Shown here one piece after another: positions 1 to 5,667 of a stretch of 5,667 bases of DNA; the first letter of the stretch is position 1; the number at the start of each line of letters is the position of its first letter. The stretch is from Chloroflexota bacterium (lineage in GTDB: Bacteria > Chloroflexota > UBA5177 > JANWHV01), in NCBI GenBank assembly GCA_025450375.1, contig JANWHO010000002.1, positions 1 through 5,667 of the forward strand. The letters are read 5' to 3'. The notes beneath the pieces were generated by a model. It did not search any database. It was not told the origin of the DNA and saw only the letters and a list, made by a program, of their open reading frames with translations. The translations under genes and the position numbers were made by a program.

Positions 1-810
1 CTAGGAGAAAAACTGGCGCCAGGCCGTCCACCAATCGCCCGCCCGCACGGTAAGGCGGCGATCCCCGCTCACCTCGAGACCGGGCCGGCGTCGATACTCG
101 TCGAACGCCTCGGTGCGGGTAAACTCTACTACGATCTCGCAGGGCTTGCCAGGGTTGTATGGAGCGACCGCCTTGAGATCCCGCAGGGCCGCGCGGGTGC
201 CCTCCTCGATCATCCGCCGAGCCCGGACGGGCGGGGTCTGGCGCGCGCTAAAGCGCCCAAGCCCCTGTTTTACCGCCACGGTAGTCAGGCCGGGACCAAG
301 AAGATCCTCGGCCTCGCGACAGGTCACGTCGTCGCCGGTCACCAGCACCACCGGACAGCCCCAGGTACCGCATAGGGCCGCGTTGATCCCTGTCTCACCC
401 ACGAGCTTGCCGTTGAACCAGAGATTTTGCCAGGCCTGGCCGGAAACCGTATGGTTCATCACCCCATTCTGGGTGCCGGCGCGAGCGTGCATCCCCACGA
501 AGAGAGCGGCGTCGCAGCCCTCTTCAAGGAAAGTCGTGTATTCGGTCCACTCTCCCTGCACGACATACTCGCAGGCGGGATCCAGTAGCTCGGGCACCAT
601 CGAGTTGAAACTCCACGGCCCCCCGGCCCCATGACAATCCATCACCACGATTTCGGTCGCCCCCGCCGCGCGGGCTCCGCGGATCGCGGCGTTGATCTCC
701 TCGGTATAGAGCCGGCGCCCCTCTTCGTACAGCGGATGACCGCCCGTGACCTGCTCCCACTTGACGATGCCCGAAACGCCTTCCATGTCGCTAATGATGT
801 GGACCTTCAT
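1..810 (-). CDS. M55 family zinc D-aminopeptidase (DppA-like)
   Basis: Predicted 269-residue cytoplasmic metallopeptidase that removes N-terminal D-amino acids from short peptides, as known for Bacillus subtilis DppA (family length about 270). The N-terminus carries the family signature SDMEGVSG, with metal ligands expected at D8 and E10. Further ligands fit H60 (MDCHGAGG), H108 (VGMHA) and E139 (VGETGIN), and the conserved MNHT motif supplies H120. All expected metal positions are present, so the enzyme looks intact. The start at 810 was chosen because an AGGAGAGG Shine-Dalgarno lies just upstream and the D8/E10 spacing then matches DppA. The frame stays open to 996, but that extension has no family resemblance. 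The TAG stop occupies bases 1-3, so the downstream neighbour is not visible. DppA homologues often sit with dipeptide ABC transporters; here the divergent neighbour is an MFS efflux pump. Family assignment is strong; the exact substrate is unknown. Confidence 0.93.
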   Translation of the reverse strand: MKVHIISDMEGVSGIVKWEQVTGGHPLYEEGRRLYTEEINAAIRGARAAGATEIVVMDCHGAGGPWSFNSMVPELLDPACEYVVQGEWTEYTTFLEEGCDAALFVGMHARAGTQNGVMNHTVSGQAWQNLWFNGKLVGETGINAALCGTWGCPVVLVTGDDVTCREAEDLLGPGLTTVAVKQGLGRFSARQTPPVRARRMIEEGTRAALRDLKAVAPYNPGKPCEIVVEFTRTEAFDEYRRRPGLEVSGDRRLTVRAGDWWTAWRQFFS

Positions 811-812
811 CG

Positions 813-820
813 CCTCTCCT
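813..820 (-). promoter_or_regulatory. Ribosome binding site of the M55 peptidase
   Basis: On the minus strand the sequence AGGAGAGG lies immediately upstream of the ATG at 810, with the AGGAG core 5 bases from the start codon. This is the best Shine-Dalgarno in the window and fixes the start of the peptidase at 810, not at the further upstream in-frame starts. Confidence 0.8.
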
Positions 821-1114
821 CTTCCGGGCCGCGCGCCATGACCAACGAGCGCGCGCAATTGCCCCATAACCAGGATAGCGTCCGAGGGGGCGCCGAGGCG
901 GCGATCGACCGACAGCCAGACGCGTCGAGAACATGCGATCAACATTGCACCACGATCACTGTTGGGGGGTGGCAGCCCGCGAGAAACCGCACTCATGGCT
1001 CGCTCGCGGTTCGGCTATCATGAGCGAGATCCAATCGCCTCGGGTGTCCGCGCCGGCTGGAGGGTCCGGCTAGCCCGTGCCCCACGAACGACAACCCGTA
1101 AATCGACCATGGAC

Positions 1115-1120
1115 GAGAGG
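1115..1120 (+). promoter_or_regulatory. Candidate ribosome binding site of the MFS transporter
   Basis: GAGAGG ends 6 bases before the ATG at 1127 and is the basis for preferring that start. The earlier in-frame ATG at 1109 has no comparable site, and the ATG at 1121 abuts the motif directly. A GTG at 1181, preceded by a GAGCGGGGA stretch, is the main alternative. Confidence 0.5.
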
Positions 1121-1126
1121 ATGAGG

Positions 1127-2704
1127 ATGCGAGATCGTGGCGGACCACCGAGGGACGGCGCTGAGCGGGGATCGCATACGGTGACCCCCAAGATTGGTCC
1201 ATGGGTGCTGCTGGCTACCATCGTGGGTTCAAGCCTGTCGTTCATCGATGGAACGGCGGTCAACGTGGCGCTGCCCGCCCTGCAGCGGGATCTGCGCGCC
1301 ACCGCGAGCGACGTGCAATGGGTGATCGAGATCTACGCGCTCTTCCTCTCGGCCTTGATTCTGGTCGGCGGCTCGCTGGGCGATCAGTTTGGGCGGCGGC
1401 GAGTCTTCGCGGTCGGCGTAGGACTGTTCACGGTCGCCTCAATGTGGTGCGGACTGGCTCCCAATCTGGGCCAGCTGATCGCCGCACGCGCGATCCAGGG
1501 GATCGGGGGCGCCCTATTGGTGCCGGGGAGTTTGGCGATCATCAGCGCCAGCTACGACGAGAGCCACCGAGGGCGCGCCATTGGCACCTGGTCGGGATTC
1601 GCCACCATGACCTCGGCCCTGGGCCCCGTGCTTGGAGGCTGGTTGATTCAGATCGTGTCCTGGCGCGCCGTATTCTTCATCAATGTCCCCCTCGCCGCCG
1701 TCACCCTGGCCGTGACCGCCTGGCGGGTGCCGGAGAGCCGAGGCCCCGAGGCGACCGGACCTCTGGATTGGCGGGGTGCCGGCCTGGCAACCTTCGGACT
1801 GGGGGCGGTGGTCTACGGCCTGATCCAGTCCTCCACGCGCGGCCTGACCGACCCCCAGGTGCTGAGCGCCATGGGCGCCGGCCTCCTGGCCCTGCTGCTC
1901 TTCGTGCTGGTAGAGGCGCGGGCAGCGGCGCCCATGATGCCTCTGTCCCTCTTCCAGTCGCGCACCTTTAGCGGCACTAATCTGATGACCTTTCTGCTCT
2001 ATGGCGGCCTGGGCGGCGCCTTCTACTTTCTCCCCTTCAACTTGCAGCAGGTGCAAGGATATTCGGCCGTGGCCGCCGGTGCCGCCATGCTTCCGTTTCC
2101 CGTGATCGTCTTCCTACTCTCCCGCTGGTCCGGCGGATTACTGGGCAAGCATGGGGCCAAACTCCCCCTGGTGGTTGGGACCGTGATTGCCGCCTCCGGC
2201 TTCGCTCTCTTCGCCGTGCCTGGGGTCGGGGGAAGCTATTGGACGACCTATTTTCCCGGAGTCGTGGTGCTCGGCGCGGGAATGGCCCTGGTGATCGCGC
2301 CGCTGTCCACGGCGGTGATGGGCGCGGTGGATAGTGAACGAGCCGGCGTGGCCTCCGGGATCAACAACGCCGTCTCACGGGCCGCCGGCTTGTTGGCGAT
2401 CGCCGTCCTCGGGCTGTTGGTGGCCGCCGCTTTCAACGCAAGCCTGGACGGCCGGCTGGTTGCCCACCACCTGGGGCCGGCGCTCCGTCACGCGGTCGAG
2501 GCGCGGCGGGCCCGGCTGGCGGCGGCCGGGGCCCCCGCGGGAGTGGGGTCCGCCGTCCGCCTCGCCGTTCACCAGGCGGTCGGCGCCGCGTATGTCGCCG
2601 GTTTCCGCCTGGCCATGCTCACCGCCGCCGGACTGGCTCTGGCCGGCGCCTGCGCGGCGGGGTGGCTGGTAGAAGGGAAGGGCAGGGGAGCCCAGCCCGT
2701 TTAG
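1127..2704 (+). CDS. DHA2-family MFS efflux transporter (EmrB/QacA type)
   Basis: Predicted 525-residue inner-membrane drug:proton antiporter with about 14 helices, the usual size and topology of the DHA2 family. Helix 1 ends in FIDGTAVNVALPAL (39-52), the family's acidic helix-1 motif with D41. Motif A is GGSLGDQFGRRR (81-92) between helices 2 and 3. Motif B is RAIQGIGGALLVP (121-133), with R121 thought to act in proton coupling. The antiporter motif C is GPVLGGW (166-172) in helix 5, followed by SWRAVFFINVP (178-188). Homologues export dyes, antibiotics or lipophilic toxins; the substrate here cannot be read from sequence. The start is uncertain: 1127 has the best-spaced Shine-Dalgarno, while ATG 1109 and GTG 1181 would give 531 and 507 residues. 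All remain compatible because the first ~25 residues precede helix 1. No adjacent membrane-fusion protein or TetR/MarR regulator is visible. The gene converges on the HD-GYP gene with a 48-base gap in which I see no clear terminator. Confidence 0.92.
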   Translation: MRDRGGPPRDGAERGSHTVTPKIGPWVLLATIVGSSLSFIDGTAVNVALPALQRDLRATASDVQWVIEIYALFLSALILVGGSLGDQFGRRRVFAVGVGLFTVASMWCGLAPNLGQLIAARAIQGIGGALLVPGSLAIISASYDESHRGRAIGTWSGFATMTSALGPVLGGWLIQIVSWRAVFFINVPLAAVTLAVTAWRVPESRGPEATGPLDWRGAGLATFGLGAVVYGLIQSSTRGLTDPQVLSAMGAGLLALLLFVLVEARAAAPMMPLSLFQSRTFSGTNLMTFLLYGGLGGAFYFLPFNLQQVQGYSAVAAGAAMLPFPVIVFLLSRWSGGLLGKHGAKLPLVVGTVIAASGFALFAVPGVGGSYWTTYFPGVVVLGAGMALVIAPLSTAVMGAVDSERAGVASGINNAVSRAAGLLAIAVLGLLVAAAFNASLDGRLVAHHLGPALRHAVEARRARLAAAGAPAGVGSAVRLAVHQAVGAAYVAGFRLAMLTAAGLALAGACAAGWLVEGKGRGAQPV

Positions 2705-2752
2705 CGGACTCTAGGCTACCAGGACCAATCGCGGCGCTCTGGAAGGGCTCCG

Positions 2753-4111
2753 TCACACGGCAACCGCTTCCGTGGCCCGCGATGGATGGAGCGTCGGCCC
2801 CGGCTCGGCTTCCGACCGATTCTCCGCCGCGATGGCGCGGAGGAACGCATCGACGATGGCCGGATCCCATTGGTATTCCCGCCCCTGGTGGAGAATGGCC
2901 GTCGCGTCTTGAATACTCATCCCGCGCCGATAGGGGCGGTCACTGGTCATCGCGTCATAGCTGTCGGCCACCGCGACCACGCGGGCCCCAAAGGGAATAT
3001 CGGTCCCTTTCAGCCCGTCAGGATAGCCCGCGCCATCCCATCGCTCGTGATGGTGGCGCACGATCTTGGTCCCGCGGGCGAAGTCCGCGTGCCGTTTGAG
3101 CAAGCTTTCCCCGTAGACTGGATGTGCTTCCATCGCCAGGCGCTCCTCGTCGGTCAGACGCCCTACCTTATTGAGGATCGCGTCGGGAATACCGATTTTC
3201 CCTATATCATGCACGCGCGCCGCCGCCACGATGAGGGTCACTTCCGGACCCTGAATCCCCAACTGGCGGAGGATCGCCGCGCTGTATTCGGTCACGCGCC
3301 GCGAATGGCCTCCGGTGTAGGGATCGCGCAAGTCAACCGCGTCCGCCATGTTTTCCAGCAGATGCCGCGTGCTGTCTTGTAACTCCCTGAGAATCTTGAA
3401 TGCCTTGTAGATCAAACCCGCCGGAATGGTCAGCAGCGCAACGATCCAGGTTCCTTCCGTCGCGGCCATCGCCCCGATCAGGCCAACGCAGTATTGCATC
3501 CCCTCGGGCAGCGCCAGCTCCCTCGCCGTAACCACCAGGATATGGAACGGTGAGTCATTCCCCATCGGCGCCAGAACGAGCGGCAAGGTTGCGGTGTCCA
3601 GAAAGGCCATCGCGATTGCCGCGGCGACCAGGGCGACAGGCCAGGGCAGGGCTAGCGCGACCTCCTGCGCGACCAGCGCGCTCAGCAGGACGATGATGAT
3701 CCGCCGCCCGGCCTCGGTGATGATATCGCTGAGAAAGGCGCCGCTGATCCTCCGCGCCGATACCTCGCCGCATAGGGCGCCCACCCCAGCGGCCGCGGCG
3801 CCCACCACGGGCGGCACCAGCACGGCCAGGAGGTAATACGCGACGGTGAACAGATTCACCTTGATCTGGTGCCGGATGTGAATGGGATACTTGTAGCTCA
3901 CCACCACCGCGCCGGTCAGGCTCAGCGCCAGGGCCGCGGTGGGGAGGAGGGCGCCGCCTGACGAGATGGGCGAGCGGAGCCAGCCCAGGAACAAACTGAG
4001 CAAGGCAACTCCGGCGGTGGCCAGGCTCACCCCTGGCTGCGGCGGCAACCCGGCGCCTAGTTGCCGCCAAGTCTTGAGCCGCGCGCCCCCCGTTTGCCCG
4101 TCTTTTGCCAT
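2753..4111 (-). CDS. Membrane-anchored HD-GYP phosphodiesterase (c-di-GMP type)
   Basis: Predicted 452-residue signalling enzyme; HD-GYP domains hydrolyse cyclic di-GMP to pGpG/GMP. Residues 1-25 are polar. About 28-237 are hydrophobic, with likely membrane segments near 29-45, 55-73, 86-112, 138-182 (probably two) and 210-236. An amphipathic linker (about 238-262) leads into a C-terminal HD-GYP domain. Catalytic motifs are complete: GGHS (H269), HDIGKIGIPD (H301, D302, K305), HP (H330), HHERWDGAGYP (H354, H355, GYP at 362-364) and VADSYDAMTSDRPYR (D383). Where tri-metal enzymes such as PmGH carry Glu four residues before the first His, this protein has Y265, which suggests a two-metal centre (from memory). 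The membrane half has no known sensor name that I can assign. The ATG at 4111 was chosen because the N-terminal extension to 4258 is not protein-like. Its Shine-Dalgarno (GGAG, 3 bases away) is poor, so a nearby GTG such as 4120 is possible. No GGDEF partner lies in the window. Confidence 0.92.
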   Translation of the reverse strand: MAKDGQTGGARLKTWRQLGAGLPPQPGVSLATAGVALLSLFLGWLRSPISSGGALLPTAALALSLTGAVVVSYKYPIHIRHQIKVNLFTVAYYLLAVLVPPVVGAAAAGVGALCGEVSARRISGAFLSDIITEAGRRIIIVLLSALVAQEVALALPWPVALVAAAIAMAFLDTATLPLVLAPMGNDSPFHILVVTARELALPEGMQYCVGLIGAMAATEGTWIVALLTIPAGLIYKAFKILRELQDSTRHLLENMADAVDLRDPYTGGHSRRVTEYSAAILRQLGIQGPEVTLIVAAARVHDIGKIGIPDAILNKVGRLTDEERLAMEAHPVYGESLLKRHADFARGTKIVRHHHERWDGAGYPDGLKGTDIPFGARVVAVADSYDAMTSDRPYRRGMSIQDATAILHQGREYQWDPAIVDAFLRAIAAENRSEAEPGPTLHPSRATEAVAV

Positions 4112-4352
4112 GGTCTCCACGCCCACCACGATGAGCACAACGCTCCCGCGGTTCCATCCAGGGCCCCTGCCGCCGACTCGAAGAAGTACCTCGCGAGTAT
4201 AAAGCGAGCCCTTGCACGAAGGTAGTACCCGTTTGGGTAAGCGTCCGGGTGAGCCCAATTAGCACCAAAGAGTACTGCCGGTTCCAGCCAGGCGGCGTAC
4301 GATAGCGGCGGTGGGGCGGCCTCGTGTTTCGCGAGCATATGCCCCGAGGGAA
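4112..4352. other. Divergent spacer between HD-GYP and secreted-protein genes
   Basis: This 241-base spacer should hold both start regions of the divergent pair. It contains a TATACT hexamer on the minus strand (4196-4201), a short perfect hairpin with TACCC/GGGTA arms (4226-4239), and a hairpin with GGGGC/GCCCC arms ending just before the secreted gene (4313-4345). GAGCCC occurs twice, 45 bases apart (4206-4211 and 4251-4256). Open frames cross the spacer but have no protein-like features. I looked for a c-di-GMP riboswitch because of the HD-GYP gene and did not find its conserved core. Confidence 0.45.
4196..4201 (-). promoter_or_regulatory. Possible -10 box for the HD-GYP gene
   Basis: Read on the minus strand the bases are TATACT, close to the housekeeping -10 consensus TATAAT, in an otherwise GC-rich stretch. 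It would place the transcript start near 4188 and give a leader of roughly 75 bases before the ATG at 4111. No good -35 hexamer sits 16-18 bases upstream, so this is a weak call. Confidence 0.25.
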
Positions 4353-4844
4353 ATGGACAGTGAAAGGAGTCGTATCATCGAAGCGAAAATCTTGCCTCGC
4401 CGCCGTATGGCACTCGCCGTGGCCATACTGGTTGTCGGTCTGCTCGGCAGTCCTCTGGCAATGCATCAAGCGGATGCCGCCGCGGGCTGCCGATCCGATC
4501 CGGTGTTGTTGGTAAACGGCGCGCTCGTCGATGTCGTATCGATCTTGCAAACGGACCCCAGCGCCGTACAGGAATTGGATTACACTATCACGGTTTCCCC
4601 ATGGTCGTTGCTCGGTCCAACCAGACTGACCATCGGTCTGGGATTCCCGGACAAGGTCACCTATGTCTACAGTCCCCAGCAGCGATGGGGTACGGTGGGG
4701 ATTGCGGCGACCGTGATCACGCGGCCCGGCGTCGCCCCATTTTTCACGACCGTGCAGGCGTCGTCGCTCTTCCGGTTCAGTTCCGCCGGCGGCTCAAGCA
4801 ACTCAACCGTATCCCTTACCCTCGCCGGCCTCCTCATGCTCTAG
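4353..4844 (+). CDS. Small secreted protein of unknown function
   Basis: Predicted 163-residue exported protein. Residues 16-18 are RRR, followed by a hydrophobic core (about 19-37) and an Ala-rich region with a plausible signal peptidase site after ADA (40-42). The mature part of about 120 residues begins near GCRSDPVLLVNG (45-56), has one cysteine (C46), and reads as beta-strand rich (DYTITV, TRLTIGLGF, VTYVY). It ends in a Ser/Gly-rich stretch and a short hydrophobic tail. The CRSDP + NG + Y-T-V layout recalls a family of uncharacterised exported proteins in Chloroflexota-like genomes; this is from memory and no function is known. C46 lies too far after the core, and lacks Leu at -3, for a convincing lipoprotein. 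The start is uncertain: ATG 4353 has GAGGG only 2 bases away, while a better AAAGGAG (4363-4369) faces in-frame ATC codons. ATG 4407 would remove the basic n-region. It is divergent from the HD-GYP gene. Confidence 0.75.
   Translation: MDSERSRIIEAKILPRRRMALAVAILVVGLLGSPLAMHQADAAAGCRSDPVLLVNGALVDVVSILQTDPSAVQELDYTITVSPWSLLGPTRLTIGLGFPDKVTYVYSPQQRWGTVGIAATVITRPGVAPFFTTVQASSLFRFSSAGGSSNSTVSLTLAGLLML
4363..4369 (+). promoter_or_regulatory. Strong Shine-Dalgarno-like motif without a standard start
   Basis: AAAGGAG lies inside the first codons of the secreted-protein frame. The triplets at translation spacing are ATC (4374 and 4377), in frame with the signal peptide, rather than ATG, GTG or TTG. 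It is either a chance match, an internal site, or the real initiation site with a non-standard start codon. It bears directly on where the preceding gene begins. Confidence 0.3.
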
Positions 4845-4845
4845 C

Positions 4846-4862
4846 CGGGGGGAGTCGCCCCG
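4846..4862 (+). repeat. Short GC hairpin just after the secreted-protein stop
   Basis: CGGGG (4846-4850) pairs with CCCCG (4858-4862) around a 7-base loop, beginning 2 bases after the TAG stop. No T-run follows, so it is not a classical intrinsic terminator. It may still stabilise the 3' end, or be chance in GC-rich DNA. Confidence 0.35.
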
Positions 4863-4891
4863 TGGCCTGCATTCCCGGTGCCAACGCCGGC

Positions 4892-4948
4892 CCAGTCCCT
4901 GGTGAAGGCGGCAAACATACCATGTTCGCCGCCTTCTCCATGGACTGG
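4892..4948. terminator. 57-base near-perfect palindrome between convergent genes
   Basis: Two 27-base arms (4892-4918 and 4922-4948) are complementary at 24 of 27 positions around a 3-base loop, ACC. From the loop outward the paired blocks are AACAT/ATGTT, GAAGGCGGC/GCCGCCTTC, TGG/CCA and CCAGTCC/GGACTGG, each separated by a single mismatch. It lies 47 bases after the stop of the secreted-protein gene and 6 bases after the stop of the thiolase gene on the other strand. That is the expected place for a shared bidirectional terminator. Neither flank has a T-run, so termination would be of the hairpin-only type. A REP-like or other dispersed palindrome is the main alternative. The structure is seen directly; its role is inferred. 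Confidence 0.6.
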
Positions 4949-4954
4949 TAGCCG

Positions 4955-5667
4955 CTAGAGCCGCTCGAAAATGGTGGCCGCGCCCTGCCCCACCCCAATG
5001 CACATGGTGGCAAGCCCATAGCGGTGTCCGCGGCGGCCCATCTCGCGCACCAGGGTAGCCACCAGTCGGGCGCCGCTGCAGCCCAGCGGATGGCCGATCG
5101 CGATGGCGCCGCCGTTGGGATTGACCGTCGCCGGATCCAACTCCAACTCGCGCATACAGACGAGCGATTGAGAGGCAAACGCCTCGTTTAACTCGACCAC
5201 GCCCAGATCCTGGACTCGCAGCCCGGCCCGCGCCAGCGCCTTGCGGGTAGCGGGAATCGGCCCCAGCCCCATCACCGCCGGATCCACCCCCGCCGTGGCG
5301 CTTGCTACCACGCGGGCCAGGGGGGCATAGCCCAACTCCCTGGCCCGGCGCTCGCTCACGATCAGCAGTGCCGCCGCTCCGTCGTTGATTCCGGAGGAGT
5401 TGCCAGCCGTCACCGTACCGCCCTGACGGAAGACAGGCCCCAAGACCGCCAATTTCTCCAGGGTGGTATCGGCGCGTGGATGCTCGTCCCGATCCACCAG
5501 GACTCGCTCGCCCTTCCTTCCCCCGCGTGTCTCCACCGGCACGATCTCCCCCGCGAAAAATCCGTCCGCCTGGGCGCGGGCTGTTCGCTGCTGGCTCTCG
5601 TAGGCAAAGCGGTCCTGGTCCTCGCGAGACACGTGATACCGTTCGGCCACGTTCTCCGCTGTTTCGC
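4955..5667 (-). CDS. Thiolase (acetyl-CoA acyltransferase), 5' end outside the window
   Basis: C-terminal 236 residues of a thiolase, which cleaves 3-ketoacyl-CoA with CoA to acetyl-CoA and a shortened acyl-CoA, or runs in reverse to condense acetyl-CoA. The frame is open to the right edge, and the edge reads [18 protein letters not shown], a normal internal thiolase stretch. The N-terminal part with the nucleophilic cysteine (about residue 90 in the family) therefore lies outside. Visible motifs in order: [61 protein letters not shown] with the catalytic His (codon 5090-5092), and [10 protein letters not shown] with the second active-site Cys (codon 5000-5002). All C-terminal catalytic residues are present. 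The MGLGPIPA and MCIGVGQG wording resembles PcaF/FadA-type 3-ketoacyl-CoA thiolases of beta-oxidation or aromatic degradation, but the chain-length preference cannot be told. Beta-oxidation partners such as a FadB-like gene, if any, would lie beyond the right edge. Confidence 0.95.
   Translation of the reverse strand, partial: ETAENVAERYHVSREDQDRFAYESQQRTARAQADGFFAGEIVPVETRGGRKGERVLVDRDEHPRADTTLEKLAVLGPVFRQGGTVTAGNSSGINDGAAALLIVSERRARELGYAPLARVVASATAGVDPAVMGLGPIPATRKALARAGLRVQDLGVVELNEAFASQSLVCMRELELDPATVNPNGGAIAIGHPLGCSGARLVATLVREMGRRGHRYGLATMCIGVGQGAATIFERL

Larger units (their letters stand above)
811..1126. other. Divergent intergenic spacer, no gene seen
   Basis: This 316-base spacer separates the peptidase (leftward) from the transporter (rightward) and must carry both promoters unless transcription comes from elsewhere. 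Reading frames cross it in both directions but show no protein-like sequence and no good ribosome site. I see no convincing paired -35/-10 set. A TATCAT (1016-1021, plus) is a -10-like hexamer without a matching -35. There is a CAACA/TGTTG inverted pair with a 15-base gap (940-964), and a CTCATG/CATGAG inverted pair (992-1024) lies nearer the transporter. Either could be an operator, but short pairs like these are expected by chance. Confidence 0.4.

Noticed and set aside
811..996. N-terminal extension of the M55 peptidase (62 more residues)
   Set aside because: The extension has no family resemblance, and a strong Shine-Dalgarno precedes the ATG at 810, which also gives the standard D8/E10 spacing.
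962..1126. Longer N-terminus of the MFS transporter
   Set aside because: The extra residues are Arg-rich and not membrane-like, DHA2 proteins normally enter helix 1 soon after the start, and no good ribosome site lies upstream of 962.
2705..2752. Terminator between the convergent MFS and HD-GYP genes
   Set aside because: Only a 4-base AGCC/GGCT pairing with a long loop and some imperfect GC pairings are present, with no T-run; not distinguishable from chance.
4112..4258. Upstream extension of the HD-GYP protein from a TTG at 4258
   Set aside because: The sequence is not protein-like, no Shine-Dalgarno precedes the TTG, and the region contains small inverted repeats typical of a leader.
4112..4352. 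c-di-GMP (GEMM) riboswitch in front of the HD-GYP or secreted-protein gene
   Set aside because: A GACGC occurs on the minus strand, but the conserved GACGCAAAGCC core and the paired helices of the GEMM fold are absent on both strands.
4482..4490. Lipoprotein cysteine (AAAGC) in the secreted protein
   Set aside because: The cysteine is about 9-15 residues beyond the hydrophobic core and the -3 position is Ala, so a normal signal peptidase I site after ADA fits better.
3555..4550. Long minus-strand open frame overlapping the HD-GYP gene
   Set aside because: It lies in another frame over a gene with clear domain motifs, is rich in Arg/Gly/His, and resembles no family.
4601..4951. Plus-strand open frame overlapping the secreted-protein gene and running into the palindrome
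   Set aside because: It is a shadow frame: Arg/Pro-rich composition, no ribosome site, and its end is formed by the palindrome arm.
5648..5650. GTG at 5650 as the start of a short thiolase
   Set aside because: The frame continues to the edge with thiolase-like residues ETAEN immediately before it, so this Val is internal and the gene is cut by the window.

Overview
This is a GC-rich bacterial window of about 5.7 kb holding five protein genes, the last of which is cut by the right edge. I see no rRNA, tRNA, CRISPR array, insertion sequence or phage gene. The gene content (an M55 D-aminopeptidase, a 14-helix drug-efflux-type transporter, a membrane-anchored HD-GYP phosphodiesterase, a small exported protein of a CRSDP-type family, and a PcaF/FadA-like thiolase) fits a free-living Gram-positive-like or Chloroflexota (Thermomicrobia-like) bacterium. 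That placement is inferred from remembered sequence styles and is weak.

Layout, left to right. Positions 1-810 (minus) encode a DppA-like zinc D-aminopeptidase behind a clear Shine-Dalgarno. A 316-base divergent spacer follows (811-1126), with no convincing gene. Positions 1127-2704 (plus) encode a DHA2-family (EmrB/QacA-type) MFS transporter. It converges, across only 48 bases, on a c-di-GMP phosphodiesterase-type HD-GYP protein with an unusual multi-helix N-terminal membrane domain (2753-4111, minus). A second divergent spacer (4112-4352) contains small hairpins and a possible -10 box. Positions 4353-4844 (plus) encode a small secreted protein of unknown function. It converges on the C-terminal two-thirds of a thiolase (4955-5667, minus, 5' end outside the window). 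The 110 bases between those two genes hold a striking 57-base near-perfect palindrome.

Working together. Orientation alternates with every gene (-, +, -, +, -), so no operon is visible and no two genes are clearly tied to one pathway. The divergent pairs (peptidase/transporter and HD-GYP/secreted protein) could share regulatory DNA, but this is only inferred from arrangement. I do not find a convincing new multi-gene system. The points most worth a second look are the 57-base palindrome, the small exported protein with its odd translation start, and the uncharacterised sensor half of the HD-GYP protein.
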